Below, piece after piece: positions 42,912-51,574 of a stretch of DNA of 64,000 bases (position 1 is its first letter; every line of letters begins with the position of its first letter). Where the stretch lies: the NCBI RefSeq assembly GCF_003002915.1, contig NZ_PVTG01000020.1:49545-113544 (forward strand), written 5' to 3'. The DNA is from Geodermatophilus tzadiensis. Lineage in GTDB: Bacteria > Actinomycetota > Actinomycetes > Mycobacteriales > Geodermatophilaceae. The position numbers and the translations under genes are program-made. The notes under the pieces are model-generated. The model saw only the letters and a list, made by a program, of their open reading frames with translations. It was not told where the DNA came from and did not search any database.

Positions 42912-45900
42912 TCAGCGGCGGCGCAGGCCGCGCAGCGTCCGGACGGCCACCAGCAGCTCGGGCAGCTCGTGCCGGTCCCCCGCCGCGAGGTCGGCCAGCT
43001 GCGCGGCGGCACGGCGCTGGCCGGCGTCCCACGACGCCGCCCAGGCCGCCACCAGCGCGGCGGCGTCGGTCTGCCCGCCGCGACCGGCGAGCACCTCCGC
43101 GGTGAGCTCGGCCTGCTCGGCGGCCAGGTCGTCGCGCAGCGAGGCCCGCGCCATCGACGGCCAGCGCCGGTCGCGGGGCAGCGCGATGACCAGCTCGCGC
43201 AGCGGCACCAGCGCCAGCCGCTCGGCCAGCTCCTGCGTCACCCGCCCGGCCAGCTCGATCGGCGCGCCGGTCCGCTCGGCGACGACGGCCAGGTCCAGCG
43301 CGACCGGCAGCAGCGGCGCGGCGGCCACCTCCCCCGCCAGGGCCGCCGGCACGCCCGCCCGCTGCAGGTGCGCCGACCGCTCGGCGTAGGCCGCCGCCTC
43401 GTCACCCAGCAGCCACCCGGGCAGGCCCGCCCGCACCGCCGCCACGGGCGCGGCGAACCGGTCGGTCACGTCGCCGACGGGCACCGCCGCGCCGCCGACG
43501 AGCTCCGGCAGCCGCAGCAGCCAGCGGGTGGCGCGCTCGGCCAGCCGCGTCGCCTCGGTGCGCAGCTCCACCTGCACCGGTGCGGGCACCCGGTTGTCCA
43601 GCGGCCGGACGGCGTCCCACAGCCGGTCGACGCCGAACACCGCGCGCGCCGCCGCGTGCGCCCGCACCACGCCGACGAGGTCGACGCCGGTCTCCTCGGC
43701 CAGCCGGAACAGGCCCGTGATCCCGGCGGTGTTGACCGCCCGGTTGGTCAGCGCGGTGGCCACGATCTCCCGCCGCAGCGGGTGCGCCGCGACCGCCTCG
43801 GGGAAGCGCTCGCGCAGCGCCTGCGGGAAGTAGTCGGTGAGCAGGCCGGCCAGCGCCGGGTCGTCGGGCAGGTCGGAGTGCAGGACGGCGTCGCTCACCT
43901 CGAGCTTGGCGTAGGCCAGCAGCACCGACAGCTCCGGGCTGGTCAGCGCCTGTCCGTCGCGCCGCCGCTGGGCCAGCGCGCGCTCGTCGGGCAGCGCCTC
44001 GACGGCGCGCGCCAGCCGTCCCGAGCGCTCCAGGTGCCGGAGGAACCGCTCGTGCGCGTCGAGCAGGCTGCGCGCGGAGCTCACCTCGGCGGCCAGCGTG
44101 GCGTTCTGCGCGTGGTTGTCGGTGAGGACGGCGGCGGCGACCTCGTCGGTCATGTCGGCCAGCAGCGCGGCGCGGCCCTCGGCGTCGAGCTCGCCGGCGT
44201 CCACCACCCCGTTGAGCGCGATCTTGATGTTCACCTCGTGGTCGGAGGTGTCCACGCCGGCGGAGTTGTCGATCGCGTCGGTGTTGACCCGGCCGCCGGC
44301 CAGCGCGTACTCCACGCGGCCGCGCTGGGTCAGCCCGAGGTTGCCGCCCTCCCCCACCACGCGCACGCGCAGCTGCCCGCCGTCGACCCGGACGGCGTCG
44401 TTGGCCTTGTCCCCCACGTCGAGGTGGCTCTCGCCGGCGGCCTTGACGTAGGTGCCGATGCCGCCGTTGAACAGCAGGTCCACCGGCGCGAGCAGCACCG
44501 CCCGGATGAGCTCGACCGGCGAGAGGGTCTCGACGTCCTCGGGCAGGCCGAGCGCGGCGCGCATCGGCTCGCTGACCGGGATCGCCTTCGCCGTCCGCGG
44601 CCAGACGCCGCCGCCGGCACTGATCAGCGCGGGGTCGTAGTCGGCCCACGAGGAGCGGGGCAGGTCGAACAGCCGGCGCCGCTCGGCGAAGGAGGCGGCC
44701 GCGTCCGGCGTGGGGTCGACGAAGACGTGCCGGTGGTCGAAGGCGGCCACCAGGCGGATGTGCTCGGAGAGCAGCATCCCGTTGCCGAACACGTCGCCGG
44801 ACATGTCGCCGACGCCGACGACGGTGAACTCCTGGCTCTGCACGTCGACGTCGAGCTCGCGGAAGTGCCGGGTCACCGACTCCCACGCGCCGCGGGCGGT
44901 GATGCCCATGGCCTTGTGGTCGTAGCCGACCGACCCGCCGGAGGCGAAGGCGTCGCCCAGCCAGAACCCGCGCTCGAGCGCGACGGAGTTGGCCAGGTCG
45001 GAGAAGGTCGCCGTGCCCTTGTCGGCGGCGACGACGAGGTAGGCGTCGTCGCCGTCGTGCCGGACCACCCGCTCCGGCGGCACCACCGTCCCGCCCACGA
45101 GGTTGTCGGTGAGCGACAGCAGGGCCCCGATGAAGACCCGGTAGCAGGCCTGCCCCTCGGCGAGCACCTCCTCGCGGGAGGCGCCGTCGGGCAGCGGCCG
45201 GCGGACGACGAAGCCGCCCTTGGCGCCGGTCGGCACGATGACGGTGTTCTTCACCATCTGCGCCTTGACCAGGCCCAGCACCTCGGTGCGCAGGTCCTCG
45301 CGCCGGTCGGACCAGCGCAGCCCGCCCCGGGCGACCGCGCCGAAGCGCAGGTGCACGCCCATCACCCGCGGCGAGCTGACGAACACCTCGCGGGCCGGGC
45401 GCGGCTCGGGCAGGTCGGGGACGGCGTGCGGGTCGAGCTTGATCGCCAGGGGCGCGGGCCGGGTGGCCGCGGGGGCGAAGTAGGTGGTGCGCTGGGTGGC
45501 GGTGACCGCGGCCAGCAGGCTGGTGAGCACCCGGTCGGCGTCCAGGGACTCCACCCGCCCGATGGCCTCCCGCAGCGAGTCGGCCAGCGCCTGCTGGCGG
45601 GTGGCGCGGCCGGCCTCGCGGCCCGGGGAGAAGCGGGTCTCGAACAGCGCGACGAGGCGGGCGACGACGTCGGGGTGCGCGGCCAGCACCCCCTCGACGT
45701 ACCGCTGGCCGAAGGGCAGCCCGGCCTGGCGCAGCCACTGCACGTAGGCGCGCACCACGGTCACCTGGCGCCAGTTGAGCCCGGCGAGCAGCACCAGCGC
45801 GCCCAGGCCGTCGTCCTCGGCCTCGCCGCGCCACACCGCGGCCACCGCCTCGGTGAACCGCTCGGGCAGCGAGCCGGGGAAGGGCAGCTCCCCGCCGGGC

Positions 45901-47822
45901 GCGGTGAGCCCGAAGTCGTAGATCCACGCCGGCGGGGCGCCGATCCGGTCGATCTCGTAGGGCCGCTCGTCGACGACGTCGACGCCCATGTGCTGCAGCA
46001 CCGGCAGCACGTCGGAGAGCAACAGCCTCTCCCCCACCCGGTAGACGGTCAGCCGCGGCTCGGCGGCACCGGCGCCGCGGGGGCGGCGCAGCCGCAGGCC
46101 CAGCTCGCCGGGGGCCAGCGCGTCGAGGCGGGCGAGGTCCTCGACGGCCGTCGCCGCCGGGAAGTCCTCCTGGTAGACGGACGGGAAGGCGTCGGCGACG
46201 CGCGCGAGCACCTGCTCCGCCTCGGTGCCGTACCGCTCGGCGAGGGCGTCGGAGAGGTCGTCGGTCCAGCTGCGGGCGACGGCGGAGAGCTCGCGCTGCA
46301 GCGCCTCGACGTCGACCCCGCCCGGCGTCGGGACGCCGTCGCGGCCCACCGGCACCCGCACGACGAAGTGCAGCCGGGCCAGCACCGACTCGGTGGAGCG
46401 CGCGGTGAACTCGATGTCGCGCCCGCCCAGACGGGTCAGCAGCAGCTGCTGCATCGCCAGCCGGACCTCGGTCGTGTACCGGTCGCGGGGCAGGTAGACC
46501 AGCGCCGACCAGAACCGGCCCCACGGGTCGCGGCGCAGGAACAGCCGGGTGAGCCGGCGCTCCTGCAGGTAGAGCACGGACAGGGCGACCGGCAGCAGCT
46601 CGCCGGAGGAGGCCTGGAACAGCTCGTCGCGCGGGAGGGTCTCCAGGACGTCGACCAGCGTCTTGCCGGTGTGGCTGTCGGCCGGCACGCCCGACCGGGC
46701 GACCACCTCGGCGACGCGGCGGCGCACCAGCGGGACGTCGCGGACCCCGGCGGCGGCCGCGGCGGTGGGGAACAGCCCGACCAGGCGGTGCTGGCGGGCC
46801 GGGCGGTCGCCGTCGGCGGGCAGGGTGACGGCGACCAGGTCCAGCCAGGCGCGACGGTGCACCGTGGAGCGGGTGTCGGCCTTGGTGACCGTGAGCAGCG
46901 CCGGGCCGAGCGCGCCGGGCGCCTCGGGCAGCGCCGGGGCCGCGTCGCTGCGCAGCACGCCCAGGCCGCTGCCGGGGACCGCGCGCACCGCCGTCCCCAC
47001 CTCGACGTCGCGGGCGCCGAGGAACACGAAGTTGCCGTCGGCGAGCCAGCGCAGCAGCGCGGCGGCCTCGGCGGGGTCGTCGGCGGGGTCGGCGACGTCG
47101 GCGCTGCCGCGCTCCTCCAGGCGGGTGGCCAGCTCGAGGGCCCGGGCGGCGGTGCGCGGGGCGTCCTCGTCGACGGCGCGGACGTCGGCGAGCACGGTCC
47201 GCAGCCCGGCCACCAGGTCGGCGGCGGCCTCGTCGTCCAGCGGGCCGTCGAGCACCGCGGCGATCCACGACTCGGCCAGCGCGTCGGGGCCGCACGAGCC
47301 CACCTCGGTCAGCCCGCTGTCGCAGAACGCGCGCAGCGCCCCGGTGACGTCGCGGCGGACGACGACCACCGGGTGCACGACGTGCTGCAGGCCCACGCCC
47401 TGGCGGACGACCTCCGCGGTGACCGAGTCGACGAGGAAGGGCATGTCGTCGGTGACCACGAGCAGCAGGCCGCGGCCGTCGGCCACCCGCTCGACGGCGA
47501 CGGTGGCCGAGCCCTGCGGGCGGACGGCGGCCACCCGCAGGTGGCGCAGCGCCAGGCCCGCCAGGTCGGCGGGCTCGTGGCCCAGGACCTCGGCGGCCGG
47601 CTCGCTCCAGTAGTAGCGCGTCAGCAGGGCGGGCAGGTCGCCCGCTCCGCAGCCCGCGGGCAGGTCACCGGCCGGGTCCCCGGCCGCGGCGCGGGCGGCC
47701 TCGGCGAGCAGGGCGCGCTTCTCGTCGTTGGCCGCCTCGAGGGCGGCCAGCTCCGGCGGCAGGTCGGAGGCGCCGTTCTCCTGGGGTGCGGGGACCGGAC
47801 CGGCCTCGGACGTGCTGACCAC
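42912..47822 (-). CDS. gdh: NAD-specific glutamate dehydrogenase, 180-kDa class
   Basis: A 1636-residue protein of the large GDH class known from Streptomyces and mycobacteria. The N-terminal 700 residues hold ACT-like regulatory segments (LLLVVTDDMPFLVDSVTAEV). The catalytic core lies at about 800-1250: HLRFGAVARGGLRWSDRRED, VPTGAKGGFVV near 864 with the substrate-binding Lys, and VGVGDMSGDVFGNGML near 1009 in the NAD-binding domain. The C-terminal 400 residues are helical. It deaminates glutamate to 2-oxoglutarate with NAD and is often controlled by GarA/OdhI-like FHA proteins. GTG 47822. It spans the window's longest coding stretch. Confidence 0.95.
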   Translation of the reverse strand: MVSTSEAGPVPAPQENGASDLPPELAALEAANDEKRALLAEAARAAAGDPAGDLPAGCGAGDLPALLTRYYWSEPAAEVLGHEPADLAGLALRHLRVAAVRPQGSATVAVERVADGRGLLLVVTDDMPFLVDSVTAEVVRQGVGLQHVVHPVVVVRRDVTGALRAFCDSGLTEVGSCGPDALAESWIAAVLDGPLDDEAAADLVAGLRTVLADVRAVDEDAPRTAARALELATRLEERGSADVADPADDPAEAAALLRWLADGNFVFLGARDVEVGTAVRAVPGSGLGVLRSDAAPALPEAPGALGPALLTVTKADTRSTVHRRAWLDLVAVTLPADGDRPARQHRLVGLFPTAAAAAGVRDVPLVRRRVAEVVARSGVPADSHTGKTLVDVLETLPRDELFQASSGELLPVALSVLYLQERRLTRLFLRRDPWGRFWSALVYLPRDRYTTEVRLAMQQLLLTRLGGRDIEFTARSTESVLARLHFVVRVPVGRDGVPTPGGVDVEALQRELSAVARSWTDDLSDALAERYGTEAEQVLARVADAFPSVYQEDFPAATAVEDLARLDALAPGELGLRLRRPRGAGAAEPRLTVYRVGERLLLSDVLPVLQHMGVDVVDERPYEIDRIGAPPAWIYDFGLTAPGGELPFPGSLPERFTEAVAAVWRGEAEDDGLGALVLLAGLNWRQVTVVRAYVQWLRQAGLPFGQRYVEGVLAAHPDVVARLVALFETRFSPGREAGRATRQQALADSLREAIGRVESLDADRVLTSLLAAVTATQRTTYFAPAATRPAPLAIKLDPHAVPDLPEPRPAREVFVSSPRVMGVHLRFGAVARGGLRWSDRREDLRTEVLGLVKAQMVKNTVIVPTGAKGGFVVRRPLPDGASREEVLAEGQACYRVFIGALLSLTDNLVGGTVVPPERVVRHDGDDAYLVVAADKGTATFSDLANSVALERGFWLGDAFASGGSVGYDHKAMGITARGAWESVTRHFRELDVDVQSQEFTVVGVGDMSGDVFGNGMLLSEHIRLVAAFDHRHVFVDPTPDAAASFAERRRLFDLPRSSWADYDPALISAGGGVWPRTAKAIPVSEPMRAALGLPEDVETLSPVELIRAVLLAPVDLLFNGGIGTYVKAAGESHLDVGDKANDAVRVDGGQLRVRVVGEGGNLGLTQRGRVEYALAGGRVNTDAIDNSAGVDTSDHEVNIKIALNGVVDAGELDAEGRAALLADMTDEVAAAVLTDNHAQNATLAAEVSSARSLLDAHERFLRHLERSGRLARAVEALPDERALAQRRRDGQALTSPELSVLLAYAKLEVSDAVLHSDLPDDPALAGLLTDYFPQALRERFPEAVAAHPLRREIVATALTNRAVNTAGITGLFRLAEETGVDLVGVVRAHAAARAVFGVDRLWDAVRPLDNRVPAPVQVELRTEATRLAERATRWLLRLPELVGGAAVPVGDVTDRFAAPVAAVRAGLPGWLLGDEAAAYAERSAHLQRAGVPAALAGEVAAAPLLPVALDLAVVAERTGAPIELAGRVTQELAERLALVPLRELVIALPRDRRWPSMARASLRDDLAAEQAELTAEVLAGRGGQTDAAALVAAWAASWDAGQRRAAAQLADLAAGDRHELPELLVAVRTLRGLRRR

Positions 47823-47896
47823 GACAGTCCACGCTAGTGCGCCGCGTGGTGCGCGTCACCGCGAGCGATCCGCCCGGCGCGCCGCGGAGGACCCCG

Positions 47897-48265
47897 TCAG
47901 TTCCGCTCGAGGACGGTGTCGGCCAGCCAGCCGACCACCGCGAGCACCAGCCCGCCGACCACCGCGGTGCCGAAGCCGTCGACGTCGAGCCGGTCGGACA
48001 GCGCCGCCGTCAGGCCCAGCAGCGCGGCGTTGACCAGGAGGAGGAACAGCCCGAGCGTCAGCAGGACGGCGGGGAAGGAGAGGAACCGCAGGATCGGCCC
48101 CACCACCGCGTTGACCACGGCGAACAGCAGCGCGACCCACAGGAAGGTCCCGGTGACGCCGAGGGGCGCGTCCTCGTTGCCGATGACGTCGATCCCCGGC
48201 AGGTACTGGGCGAGGAAGTAGAACGCCACGGCCATGACGACGACCTTGAGCGCGAACCTGATCAC
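47897..48265 (-). CDS. Four-helix membrane protein, phage-holin-like family
   Basis: A 122-residue protein of the mycobacterial 4-TM phage holin / DUF360-type family. It has four hydrophobic segments: ALKVVVMAVAFYFLAQYL, GTFLWVALLFAVVNAVVG, ILRFLSFPAVLLTLGLFLLL and FGTAVVGGLVLAVVGWLAD. The FPAVLLTLGLFLLLVNAALL stretch is characteristic. No phage genes are near, and most members of this family are chromosomal proteins of unknown function. GTG 48265. It lies downstream of the NTF2-like gene and a stem-loop. Confidence 0.85.
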   Translation of the reverse strand: MIRFALKVVVMAVAFYFLAQYLPGIDVIGNEDAPLGVTGTFLWVALLFAVVNAVVGPILRFLSFPAVLLTLGLFLLLVNAALLGLTAALSDRLDVDGFGTAVVGGLVLAVVGWLADTVLERN

Positions 48266-48302
48266 GGGCCCACGCTAGTGCCGGTCCCTGGGAGCACCCT
48301 GT

Positions 48303-48352
48303 GTCTGCGCTCGTCTAGCGCTCTCTCGCGTCAGCGCCAGACGGCCGCAGAC
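48303..48352 (-). terminator. Imperfect long stem-loop after NTF2-like gene
   Basis: GTCTGCG (48303-48309) pairs with CGCAGAC (48346-48352), and inside it CGTCT and GCGCT pair with AGCGC and AGACG. It starts six bases past the minus-strand stop. The outer bases match those of the 39411-39452 element. Confidence 0.6.
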
Positions 48353-48357
48353 GGACC

Positions 48358-48738
48358 TCACGGGACCGGCGTCTGGGTGTAGAGGGCCAGCCGCCAGCGG
48401 GCGTCGTCGCGGACGTAGAGGCTGGTCATCGCCCCGGTGAACGGCTCGCCGTCCTCGTCCCGCCAGGCCCGGCCGGTGTAGACCAGGGCCGCGGCGCCGT
48501 CCCCGGCACCCACGACGCGGACGTCGGCGAGCTCGTAGCGGTGCCACGGCGGGGCCGAGCCGAGGGCGGCCACGACGGCGTCGCGGCCCAGCACCGAGCC
48601 GTCGGCCAGCACCATCAGCCCGTCGCCGGTCATCACCTCGCCGTAGAAGTCCGCGCCGGTCGCCCGGCACAGCGCGTCCCAGCCGGCCCGCTCCAGGGCG
48701 AGCAGCTCCTCCGCCGTCGTGTCCGCCACGCACGCCAC
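48358..48738 (-). CDS. NTF2-like (DUF4440/SnoaL-type) protein
   Basis: A 126-residue cone-shaped alpha+beta fold protein. The N-terminal helix EELLALERAGWDALCRATG, the strand GLMVLADGSVLGRDAVVAAL and the closing YVRDDARWRLALYTQTP are typical of DUF4440. Such proteins bind or isomerise small ligands, but no catalytic Asp/His pair can be assigned. GTG 48738 has GAGGAGG five bases upstream; GTG 48729 is an alternative. Monocistronic or cotranscribed with the exporter 39 bases upstream. Confidence 0.8.
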   Translation of the reverse strand: MACVADTTAEELLALERAGWDALCRATGADFYGEVMTGDGLMVLADGSVLGRDAVVAALGSAPPWHRYELADVRVVGAGDGAAALVYTGRAWRDEDGEPFTGAMTSLYVRDDARWRLALYTQTPVP

Positions 48739-48777
48739 CCTGGCCTCCTCGCGCCGCCGGCACCACGCCCCGGCGCG

Positions 48778-49515
48778 TCAGCCCGGCGGCAGGACCTCGA
48801 CGACCACCGGCAGGCCCTCGGCGACCAGGTACAGGCCGAGCAGGAACAGCACCCACGCCGTGGCCTCCCCGGCGTTGCGGGACAGCAGCGCCTCGAACCG
48901 GGCGAGCAGCGGGGTGAGCCGGTCGTGCAGGACCGTGCGGAGGGCCAGCAGCACGAGGGCGGGCAGGACCATGAGCAGGCAGTAGCCGGCCAGGAGGGCG
49001 ACGGTGGTACCGGTCCCGGTGCCGGCCGTGGCCAGCAGGGCGATGGCGGCCAGGTACGGGAGCATGGTCGCCGCCTCGACGCCCACGACGGTCGCCGCGA
49101 GGGCCACCACCGCCCCGGGCGGCGCGTCCCCGCCGGCCCGCTCCCGCCACCGGGCCAGCCGGCCCGGCCCCCGGGCGGCCCGCGCGGCACGCCGCCGCTC
49201 CTTGCCCGCCCTCGTCCACGGCTCGACGGTCAGCCCCAGGACCACCAGGACGAGGCCGGCGACGAGCAGCACGACCTGCCCGGCGGTGCCGGCGAGGGCG
49301 GTCCGCAGCGGGCCGAGCAGTTCGGCGGCGCCGAGCGCGAGCACGACCCCCAGCAGCAGGTAGGCACCCGCCACGGTGCCGAGGAAGAGCACCACCCGGC
49401 CGGCGCGGACGCGGCCCGGGGCGAGCACGAGCCACAGCGGCAGCCCCAGCGTGCCGATGCTGGTGCTGTCGACGAGGGCCAGTCCGGTGAGCGGGAGCAG
49501 GAGTGCGAGGTCCAC
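48778..49515 (-). CDS. GAP/LysE-fold membrane exporter
   Basis: A 245-residue protein with six to seven helices of the GAP (Sap) family. The N-terminal signature is LLPLTGLALVDSTSIGTLGLPLWLVLA; the middle has a cytoplasmic basic loop (KERRRAARAARGPGRLARW), and VVGVEAATMLPYLAAIALL is the second half-signature. In mycobacteria GAP helps move glycopeptidolipid; elsewhere the cargo is unknown. GTG 49515 has GGAGGA upstream. It is divergent from a TetR gene, with two identical-type operators between, so it is probably its regulated target. Confidence 0.8.
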   Translation of the reverse strand: MDLALLLPLTGLALVDSTSIGTLGLPLWLVLAPGRVRAGRVVLFLGTVAGAYLLLGVVLALGAAELLGPLRTALAGTAGQVVLLVAGLVLVVLGLTVEPWTRAGKERRRAARAARGPGRLARWRERAGGDAPPGAVVALAATVVGVEAATMLPYLAAIALLATAGTGTGTTVALLAGYCLLMVLPALVLLALRTVLHDRLTPLLARFEALLSRNAGEATAWVLFLLGLYLVAEGLPVVVEVLPPG

Positions 49516-49535
49516 TGGTCCTCCGGTGCCGTATT

Positions 49536-49549
49536 AGCACGACTGTGCT
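49536..49549. promoter_or_regulatory. TetR operator 1
   Basis: AGCACGACTGTGCT fits AGCAC-N4-GTGCT. It is 20 bases before the exporter start and repeats at 49561 with the same arms and spacing. Confidence 0.65.
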
Positions 49550-49560
49550 GTCAAGAAAGT

Positions 49561-49574
49561 AGCACAATCGTGCT
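49561..49574. promoter_or_regulatory. TetR operator 2
   Basis: AGCACAATCGTGCT has the same AGCAC-N4-GTGCT form, extended to TAGCAC/GTGCTA. It ends ten bases before the TetR gene start. The centre-to-centre distance to operator 1 is 25 bases. Confidence 0.65.
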
Positions 49575-49584
49575 AGGAAGGGGC

Positions 49585-50184
49585 GTGCCCAGGACCGTGG
49601 ACGCCGCGGAACGCCGCCGGCAGATCGCCGAGGCGGTGTGGCGCGTCATCCGGCGTGACGGCGTCCCCGGCGCGTCGGTGCGCGCCGTCGCCCGGGAGGC
49701 CGGCACGTCGATGGGGTCGCTGCGGCACTGGTTCGCCACCCAGGACGAGCTCCTGCACTTCGCGATGACGCTCGTGGTGGAGCGCGCGCGGGCACGGGGG
49801 GAGGCGGCCGCGTCGGCCGGCGGCCCGCTGGTGGCGCGCCTGCTGCGGGTGCTCGAGGAGACCCTCCCGCTGGACGACGAGCGGCAGGCCGAGACCGAGG
49901 TCTGGCTGGCGCTGACGGCGCGGGCCCTGGTCGACCCCCGGCTGGCCGAGCTGCGCGACCGGTCGGCCGCCGAGCTGCACGCCTTCTGCGGCGACGTCGT
50001 GCGGGTCCTGACCGAGGCCGGCGAGGCCCGCTCCGGCCTGGACCTCGACCTGGAGGCCGAGCGGCTGTACGCCGTCCTGGACGGGCTGGCCGTGCACGCC
50101 GTGAGCCGGCCCACCGCCCTGCCGGCCGACCGGGCGCGCCAGGTCCTCGCCGCGCACCTCGACTCCCTGCGCGACACGGGCTAG
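49585..50184 (+). CDS. TetR-family repressor
   Basis: A 199-residue regulator. The N-terminal HTH is RRRQIAEAVWRVIRRDGV, then ASVRAVAREAGTSMGSLRHW, then FATQDELLHFAM. The rest is the all-helical ligand domain, with TEVWLALTARALVDPRLAEL and GLDLDLEAERLYAVLDGLAVH as in the TetR_C_6 group. GTG 49585 directly follows operator 2 and has AGGAAGGGG upstream. It should repress itself and the divergent GAP-type exporter; the inducer is unknown. Confidence 0.88.
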   Translation: MPRTVDAAERRRQIAEAVWRVIRRDGVPGASVRAVAREAGTSMGSLRHWFATQDELLHFAMTLVVERARARGEAAASAGGPLVARLLRVLEETLPLDDERQAETEVWLALTARALVDPRLAELRDRSAAELHAFCGDVVRVLTEAGEARSGLDLDLEAERLYAVLDGLAVHAVSRPTALPADRARQVLAAHLDSLRDTG

Positions 50185-50229
50185 CCACCTCTACCGATCT
50201 CTATCCCCGGGACTAGACGAGGCCATACG

Positions 50230-51426
50230 GTGCTCGACGTGGACCCCGTGCGGAACCCCTACGCCCCGGGCGCCGGCCAGCGCCCGCCGGAGCTGGCCGG
50301 CCGCGACGACGAGCTGTCGGCCTTCGACGTCGTCCTCGAGCGGATCGCCCGCGGCCGGCCCGAGCGCTCGCTGGTGCTCACCGGGCTCCGCGGGGTCGGC
50401 AAGACCGTGCTGCTCAACCAGCTGCGCTCGGCGGCGATCAGCCGCGGCTGGGGCACCGGGAAGATCGAGGCGCGGCCGGACCAGTCGCTGCGCCGGCCGG
50501 TGTCCTCGGCGCTGCACATGGCGCTGCGGGAGCTGCGCCACCCCGACCAGGAGTCGATGGACGCCGTCCTCGGGACGCTCAAGGCCTTCGCGCAGCGGCT
50601 GACGCCGGCCGACGCCAAGCTGCGCGACCGCTGGCAGCCGGGCATCGACGTCGCGGCGTCGACCGGGCGGGCCGACTCCGGCGACATGGAGATCGACCTC
50701 GTCGAGCTGCTCAGTGACGCCGCGGGGCTGGCCGCCGACGTCGGCAGGGGCATCGCGCTGTTCGTCGACGAGATGCAGGACGTGCAGGCGCCCGACGTCT
50801 CGGCGATCTGCGCGGCCTGCCACGAGCTGTCCCAGCAGGGCGCGCCGCTGATCGTCGTCGGCGCGGGGCTCCCCCACCTGCCGGCGGTGCTGTCGGCGTC
50901 CAAGAGCTACTCCGAGCGGCTGTTCCGCTACCTGCGCATCGACCGGCTGGACCGGCCCGCCGCCGACCGGGCGCTGCTGGCCCCGGCCGAGCGGGAGGAG
51001 GTCGCGTTCGAGCCCGCCGCCCTCGACGCCCTCTACGACGCCGCCGACGGCTACCCCTACTTCGTGCAGGCCTACGGCAAGGTCACCTGGGACGTCGCGG
51101 CCGCCTCCCCCATCACCGCCGCCGACGTGGCGATGGCCGCCCCGGTGGCCGAGGCCGAGCTGGCCGTGGGCTTCTTCGGCTCCCGCTACGACCGGGCCAC
51201 GCCCGCCGAGCGCGAGTACATGCACGCGATGGCCGAGCTGGGCGGCCCGGCCGGTGCGCCCGTGGCGACGGCGGAGGTCGCGGCCACCCTGGGGCGCAAG
51301 CCGGCGTCGCTGTCCCCCGCCCGGGACTCGCTGATCAAGAAGGGGCTGGTCTACTCCGCCGAGCGCGGCCAGATCGCCTTCACCGTCCCGCACTTCGGCC
51401 GCTACCTGCTCCGCCACCCCGACTGA
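50230..51426 (+). CDS. AAA ATPase with C-terminal winged helix (ORC/Cdc6-like)
   Basis: A 398-residue protein of the AAA_16 type. Walker A is LTGLRGVGKTVLL near residue 52; Walker B is IALFVDEMQDVQ near 177; PLIVVGAGLPHLPAVL follows as sensor 1, and a lid and a winged helix occupy about 290-395 (LGRKPASLSPARDSL, KKGLVYSAERGQIAFTVPHF). The motif set resembles Orc1/Cdc6 and archaeal-type ATPases. Stand-alone homologues are widespread in actinobacteria and uncharacterised. GTG 50230 or 50239. It is flanked downstream by a repeated AGGTGACCTGATC element. Confidence 0.85.
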   Translation: MLDVDPVRNPYAPGAGQRPPELAGRDDELSAFDVVLERIARGRPERSLVLTGLRGVGKTVLLNQLRSAAISRGWGTGKIEARPDQSLRRPVSSALHMALRELRHPDQESMDAVLGTLKAFAQRLTPADAKLRDRWQPGIDVAASTGRADSGDMEIDLVELLSDAAGLAADVGRGIALFVDEMQDVQAPDVSAICAACHELSQQGAPLIVVGAGLPHLPAVLSASKSYSERLFRYLRIDRLDRPAADRALLAPAEREEVAFEPAALDALYDAADGYPYFVQAYGKVTWDVAAASPITAADVAMAAPVAEAELAVGFFGSRYDRATPAEREYMHAMAELGGPAGAPVATAEVAATLGRKPASLSPARDSLIKKGLVYSAERGQIAFTVPHFGRYLLRHPD

Positions 51427-51437
51427 GGGCCCGCGCG

Positions 51438-51521
51438 ATGATCAGGTGACCTGATCCCCGCGCGTCCCACCCGACGTCCCACGGTCCGGTAGGACGCTCC
51501 ACGACCAGGTGACCTGATCAT
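51438..51521. repeat. Paired AGGTGACCTGATC elements
   Basis: GATCAGGTGACCTGATC (51440-51456) is an inverted repeat of 8-bp arms round one base. A second copy of AGGTGACCTGATC is at 51507-51519. The longer arms ATGATCAGGTGACCTG (51438-51453) and CAGGTGACCTGATCAT (51506-51521) pair with one central mismatch. The element sits between the ATPase stop and the ZIP start and may terminate transcription or bind a protein. Confidence 0.6.
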
Positions 51522-51574
51522 GGCCCGGCCGTCCCGGACGGTTGGGGAGCGCAACAGCGGGCACCGAGCGGGCC

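Noticed and set aside
42969..47837. A plus-strand open frame of over 1600 codons opposite the glutamate dehydrogenase
   Set aside because: It is fully antisense to a clear family protein; composition is Arg/Gly/Val-rich with no domains. Long antisense frames are expected in such G+C-rich DNA.
47897..48265. Prophage signal from the holin-like gene
   Set aside because: The family is common as a chromosomal membrane protein, and no other phage gene, integrase or att site is nearby.
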